DNA from: Euptelea pleiosperma
Taxonomy: Eukaryota; Streptophyta; Magnoliopsida; Ranunculales; Eupteleaceae
Length of the DNA stretch: 64,000 nt
Assembly (NCBI GenBank): GCA_035048495.1
Contig: CM068551.1
Location: 18,292,248-18,356,247, forward strand
Direction of reading: 5' to 3'
Part shown: piece by piece, positions 58,900 through 64,000 of the stretch
Position numbering within the stretch: the first letter of the stretch is position 1
Layout of the letters: each line of letters begins with the position of its first letter
The notes under the pieces: generated by a model
Told to the model about the DNA's origin: nothing
Database searches by the model: none
The model's input: the letters and a program-made list of their open reading frames with translations, nothing else
Made by a program: the position numbers and the translations under genes

Positions 58900-60004
58900 A
58901 TTGTGCCCCCCTTGAGCAAAATCCTAGCTCTGCCGCTGGATAGAGTCCTCTAAGAGTGTGCCACATGGCTCATACTGTAGGTTGTTAGCCTTGTGGGGTC
59001 CCCATGTCCTTAGACACTACTTTAGAAGGTTAGTCGGGGAAATGTGAAGTCCACAAAACTTGTTGGGTATAAGTTTTTGCCTTTAATGGGTTATAATATG
59101 TGTTGAGTGTTGGAAAAATATTTATGACTGATGGGGTCACTTTGAGTATAAATAAAAGTGGGACCCACTAACCTTTTGAGGCGGGTCCATATTATTTTTT
59201 ATCTCCTTGATATGGAGAATAATTATGTTAAATTATTTAACCAAGACCCTTTATGGGTGAATGGAAAATCGGTTCCAAACTACCCTACTTGTAATGTGTA
59301 CAAGTGAGTAAAGTTTGTGAAAAACTTTAGTCCCACGTTGGAAAACTACAAAATTATAATGTTACTTATATATAGAAGTTGTTCCCTAGAGACTTGTAAG
59401 CTAAAAGATAATAGTATGTGGGCTCACGTGCCCACAGGGGCCCATGGGCTCTAGTTTGCATCTTGTTAAGTTATGGGCTTATTTTATCCTTGGGAATAAC
59501 TATTCTGGTTCATTGGATTTGGGAATAAGCAAATCCCCACTTTTAAGCCTCACGTGGGTGTGTGAATTACTTAAGTTTTGGTCTTATTTTATCTTTGAAA
59601 ATAACTATTCTAGTTCATTGGATTTGGGAATAACTCTCAAACAGTTATTTTGGTTCATTGAACATGGATGTAACTGTCAAATAGTTACACACCACCTTCT
59701 CTATTTAATCATATTCTGTCCCCTCTTTCAAAACACTGAATTTTATGTTTTAATCAATTTCTCTGAATTTTATAAGTTTTCTTCTGTGAGCGTACAAATA
59801 CAATTCTGGTTCGGCAGGCATGTGGATTAAGTGTTATTTCAGCACGTTGAATTCATTAAAACCTGGGATACATGCGTCCAGAGACCTTTAGCACTGCAAT
59901 AAGGGGACAAATTTGTCTTAAGGTCATTGTGTCAAACACAAGCCTCGATCTATACACCTTTTTTCCAGTAAGTTCACTAATTTATTTTAATTCTGCATTG
60001 TTTC
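58900..60004. other. Unassigned stretch with possible LTR-like sequence
   Basis: 58960-58985 is a short family A fragment. 59325-59345 (AACTTTAGTCCCACGTTGG) and the following TATATATAG resemble promoter parts of plant copia-type LTRs, but no partner LTR, primer site or polyprotein is visible. A 50-bp imperfect direct repeat (TTATTTTATC..GGAATAACTATTCTGG) occurs at 59468 and 59584. Confidence 0.25.
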
Positions 60005-62655
60005 TTCTTATTGCGAAGCTATCACTTTGATAACAGACAGATCCCCACTGTGTACCATCCTGCCTCAATCGAGGCCTTCGACAAAATGTTGACCAACCCT
60101 AGAGAATCTGACGCCACCAACACACTACTGATATTTTCATCGCTAGACATCTGCAACCCAATCAAGATAACCTTGGCCGCAGTATCCTTTATTGAGCATG
60201 CTCACGTGGAGAGACGGCCACCTGCTAATAGGATAGAAGATGTGGAATCGTGGATTAAGAAACCCAATCCCGCTCGTCCAGATTGCGGATCCCAAGTGGC
60301 ATTAGTATTCAGTTTGTACCAACTTGGCCCAGGAGGGTTTTTGTGTGGGCGAGATGAGAAAGATGGGGGAAAATTGGTTCATAGACTGAGGATGTTAGTC
60401 GGGTAAGGCTGGGTGAGGGAATGGATCATCTCATTTCTTAAGAGCCAAATACTTCACATTAGGGCACAAGCATAGTTGAGGCGTTACTGACTCTCTTCAT
60501 TATGCTTTCGAGAGATAAACCAAGTTTTGAGCCATGACCTGATATCTTCAGGAGAGCGTAATAACACAGATTGAGAGAAAAGAAGCAAATCATATTCTCT
60601 CACTGTTGGGGCAGCGAAGAAGAACATTAATCACGTCTTCTAACTTGTGATTGCAGCGAGGAAAAGATGGATCAACTGATGCAATCGGGCATTGAGCTTT
60701 GCACTAATTGGTAGAAGGTCCCATAGAAATCCCCACATAAACATCTGGGCCCGGAAAAGGGATATTCAAATGCCAATTATGTTGCCAAAATGTAGGGGGG
60801 GATTTGTGGGTTTGACTCTGGTTGGGGTGGGGGTTAAGAATTGGAAGGTCAATTTGATCGAGAATTTTCCTTTTAGGTGTGGGGCCCAATAGATACGATC
60901 ATGGGACAGGGGAGAGTTTATGAGTGTTTTGAGGATGTGCTCAACTGTAGGAAGAAACCACTCTAGCTAACTGAGAAATGTCCCACTTGGCTTCGAGGGT
61001 CAGCAGCTCAAACACTGATTTGAGGGGGAGTCTGGAGGATGCGGACCCATAGGTTTGAAATGGGGCAAAGTTAAATACAAGGATCAACCCAGATAAAAAT
61101 ATTGACCATGTTTCTTAACATCCAAATCAACATATCTTTTATTGCTTCATTTGCCGTTAAAATGCTTCTCCAACACCAAGTATTAGTGTCTTTGGGTTGG
61201 GTAGAAAAAAGGGAGCCTCGAGGGTATTGTTTTGTTTTCAAGATCTGACCCAAGAGAGAAGAAAGTTTACTCAGGAGTTGTCAAACGTTTTCCAAGAGGA
61301 GAGTCATGTTCATATGATAGAAAGTTCTAAATCCAAGGGCCTTTTTACTCTCCGAGATGCAAAGCAAAGCCCAATTTGCTAAATGGATGATCTAATTTTT
61401 CGAGGATCCATTCCATCAAAATTGATTGATCAATGAGTCCATACGTTGGCACAGGGTTTTGGGAAACATGAAGGATTGCATTTGATGGATTGAAAGGGTT
61501 GAGGTCACTGATTTAATCAAGGTAGTCCGGCCAACATGCACTAAGAGTTTCCCCCTCCAACCCATGATCAGGAGTTCCATTTTTTTCGCCTGGAGAGATA
61601 GTTGGAGAGGTGACAAAACCCTATACTTTTCATGGTTTATTTGAAAGCTTTTATTTTTGACCGGCCAAGGAAGAGGGGTGCCCACGTATCGCTTCGATAT
61701 AGTCACATTTTTATTTGGAGAATGTATAAGAGGTCTTTCTTTTGTTTTCGATGAAGGTTTGGGTTGAAAATAGTGCCCGATTTTTTAAATCTTATCTTTT
61801 GGCCTGAGGCTATACAGAACTGTTCCAGTAGATCTCTTAAATTACGGTCCTCCATTATGTTTGCCCTGCAAAATAGGAGGTAGTCATCAGCGAAAAGGAG
61901 GTGTGATATTAAGGGTCTTGCACGAGAGATCTTTAAACCATGGAATTTTGAAGCATTTTCCAAATAGGATATCATGACAAAGAGAAAATTCATGCACAAA
62001 ATGAAAAGGAAGGGTGATAATGTGTCTCCTTGACAAAGACCCCGATATGGGGAAAATGGGGCAGTAGGTGATCCATTGAGCAGAATTGAGAACGTGGGGG
62101 AAGATATGCAGTTGAAGATCTATTTTCTCCATTTGGAGCAGAACCACATAGCCTCAAAAGTATTTTGAATAAAACTCCATTCCACAGGCATGCGTGCATG
62201 CTTTTGACGTGTCGAGTTTGATCGCCATAAGCCTGGGTTTCCTTTTTCCGTTTGATGACCTCTTGAACTAGGACAACATTGTCGGATATGTTTCGGCCAA
62301 GAATGAAGGTTGCTTGGTCCTGGAAGATGAGTTTATCGAAGAACCCCTTTAGTCGAGTGGCTAACAATTTGGATATGATTTTATAGGAAACATAACACAA
62401 ACTGATGGGTCTGAACTGGGATATGAACTCCGGGGACTACATACGTGGGATGAGCACGATATTTGTCTGATTTAAACGCTTCAAAGCAAGGCTAGAACAA
62501 AAAATTCTTGAACCGTTGGGCACACATCCTCTTTAACCTCTGTCCAATATCTTCAATAGAAAAGACCCATCTAGACCAGGAGCTTTGGAGGCGCCTATGA
62601 TAAAGACTACCTGTTTGATACCCTTTTCCGTAACAGACCTAGTTAGGAAGTTGTT
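60005..62655 (-). mobile_element. L1-type LINE with RT, zinc-binding and RNase H regions
   Basis: Minus strand, in order: reverse transcriptase from about 62590 (RPGLDGS; FRPISL; VSYKIISKLLATRLKGFF at 62395-62340; QATFILGRNISDNVVLVQEV; ISHLLFADDYLLFCRANIME, with a catalytic-type FADD, at 61915-61850; KLLVHVGRTTLIKSVTSTLS); a decayed zinc-binding region at 60900-60560; and an RNase H domain (WYKLNTNATWDPQSGRAGLG, then IHDSTSSILLAGGRLST; 60310-60190). The plus-strand 131-codon frame at 60011-60406 is only its shadow. Frameshifts and stops occur throughout, and the 5' half is missing. Confidence 0.88.
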
Positions 62656-62664
62656 TTCCTCTAA

Positions 62665-62866
62665 TAGAAAATATCATGCGTTATTTTAACATTTTTCAGA
62701 AAAACAATGGTCATTATTTTCGTTAAAACGAAAAAATAACGGCCATTATAACAAAAACAACGACCGTATTTTTTTACGTTAATAAGTTACATAACATAAC
62801 GAGGGAGATCCGAATCTGTTATAACAGCCGTTATTTTCGCTATAACAGCCATTTTTTAAACCATGG
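62665..62866. mobile_element. Half of a TTATAACG-family element at the LINE edge
   Basis: It contains AACGGCCATTATAACAAAA and ends GCTATAACAGCCATTTTTTA with AACCATG, the family terminus. The other end is missing at the junction with the L1 relic. Confidence 0.65.
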
Positions 62867-62869
62867 GTA

Positions 62870-63550
62870 AGATTCGTAAGAGTTACAAACGTTAGTTATG
62901 AATCCAAATATTATCATGGTTATATGTTGGTGCATGTGTGTTGGGTTGAGACTCCATTCAAGGCGTCGCAAGCTCAAAGATGGGCTCTATCGGATTACCA
63001 TGACCATCCATTCTACCGACTTTTTTCGGTTGATTTTTTTATTATCCAAACGAATGCTATAGAGTGGATGGTTATAGTCATCCCATCGGGACAATTTTGG
63101 TCATTATTGGTCTCTGATGTGATCCATGAATGGTGGGATCCCTTCTTGTTAAGGGTCATGGAGGGTTCTAGACAAATAATATACTCCTGCCATACACACG
63201 AGGCATATGTGGTGCGTTTTGGGACCCATCATTTCATCTTCTTGACCTGGTTGGATGGTTAGAAAACTATAGTGCATGGGGCCCAAAGAGAATCGGTAGA
63301 AAGGATTATTCATTCACACCACATTTTCTTAGGTAAGATTGGGACATATCCAATATTGGTGAGTTACAACCCTGCTAGAACACCCACAAACATTACATCA
63401 AATGGCATCGTACAACAAACAAATTATCTATGTACATTTGTCAAATTATTACAACGTAGGCCCTGCTTTGTATCCTCTCTATAGTTTGCAGAAAAATGTT
63501 TGTAGGCAAATGTTTGGAGCCGTTCTATGATCCAGAATTATGTATCAAAA
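62870..63550. other. Unassigned stretch with a weak inverted repeat and open frames
   Basis: ACCATGACCATCCATTCTAC (63000) pairs imperfectly with GTGGATGGTTATAGTCAT (63063). A 112-codon plus-strand frame (62924-63262) has no family I recognise, and the DNA looks element-derived. Confidence 0.3.
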
Positions 63551-63560
63551 CTTGTTGAAG

Positions 63561-63622
63561 TCCCTCAAATTGTCACCTCTTTTAGACCCACTCCCTCAAA
63601 TTGTCACCTCTTTTAGACCCAC
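63561..63622. repeat. Perfect 31-bp tandem duplication
   Basis: The unit TCCCTCAAATTGTCACCTCT (first 20 bases) with TTTAGACCCAC occurs twice without change. Confidence 0.9.
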
Positions 63623-63639
63623 TGGCCCTGAATGTTTGG

Positions 63640-64000
63640 CCTACACATTGGTGGACCCATAGTTAGCAATTCGGCATATGGCAAAAGATTCGGGACGGAA
63701 AAAGATTTAGTTTAATTTGGTTTTAGGATATAAAAATTCTGTCAAAATTTCGGACATTGTTAAGTGTTATATTCGTTTAGCCTTAAAAAACTTGAATTTT
63801 ACCATTTTATACGGCAGTTTAATATGTTTTTTATTTTTAAAAACACAAAATTTGTGTATTAAACGCGAATAATGTGCATTTTATTCACTTTATATTAAAA
63901 TTCGCAAGTTTTTTTTCTTCTTCTTTTTTTATTTGTATGGCCGTTTTAAACGTTTATTTAAAAAAAATTCGTGCATTAAACCCGAATAATACGCGAATTT
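63640..64000. mobile_element. Element fragment related to 21490-21560
   Basis: ATAGTTAGCAATTCGGCATA and GGCAAAAGATTCGGGA at 63661 match 21494-21530. A run of AATTCGTGCATTAAACCCG near the right edge resembles 20750-20790. The ends are not defined and it runs off the window. Confidence 0.4.

Noticed and set aside
60011..60406. 131-codon plus-strand open frame
   Set aside because: The opposite strand encodes a recognisable LINE RNase H domain (WYKLNTNATWDPQSGRAGLG), so this frame is its shadow.

Overview
This is nuclear DNA of a flowering plant. The genes have spliced plant-type exons with GT-AG introns, and the long introns and intergenic DNA are packed with plant transposons: miniature inverted-repeat elements (MITEs), L1- and RTE-type LINEs, a tRNA-derived SINE, a small TRIM-like retrotransposon and hAT-like elements. 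I cannot name the species. The introns, up to 14 kb and full of old insertions, suggest a moderately large genome; a magnoliid or early-diverging eudicot is a guess only.

Three recognisable genes lie on the minus strand, so they read from right to left. (1) At 54824-37749 is a complete NECAP-like endocytic coat-associated protein: three exons, 279 codons, first intron of about 14 kb. (2) At 32927-23996 is a complete soluble ABC protein of the ABCI19/20/21 group: six exons, 295 codons. (3) At 3883-623 are the first two coding exons (133 codons) of an NDR-type AGC kinase that continues past the left edge. All splice junctions were placed by hand; every one keeps the frame and obeys GT-AG. From memory, Arabidopsis carries the same three families together at At1g03900-At1g03920, so the window looks like an ancient conserved block expanded by transposons.

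Layout: 0-4.6 kb, kinase 5' end and leader. 4.8-13.9 kb, a dense MITE field with two L1 3' ends. 14-23.5 kb, AT-rich DNA with further TIR elements, a 47-base T tract, a Tourist-like MITE and a composite MITE. 24-33 kb, ABC gene with an L1 relic, an RTE relic and a SINE in intron 2. 33.1-37.3 kb, MITEs, a purine-rich 1 kb TIR element and a broken NLR resistance-gene relic cut by insertions. 37.7-54.8 kb, NECAP gene; its introns hold a TRIM-like element, a minisatellite split by an RTE LINE, three L1 relics and a hAT-like element with a gene-like interior. 55-60 kb, more MITEs. 60-62.7 kb, an L1 with RT, zinc-binding and RNase H regions. 62.7-64 kb, element fragments.

The main pattern is the MITE landscape. 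Several families with unrelated interiors have 9-bp target duplications (Mutator-like). One of them, with ends near GAGTAAAACTT and a GTGGCACAC...GTATGGATGTTTGGCC core, occurs about fifteen times and sits just upstream of all three genes. The same core is also carried inside larger, different inverted repeats at four loci. I saw no organised novel gene system such as a defence island or biosynthetic cluster.
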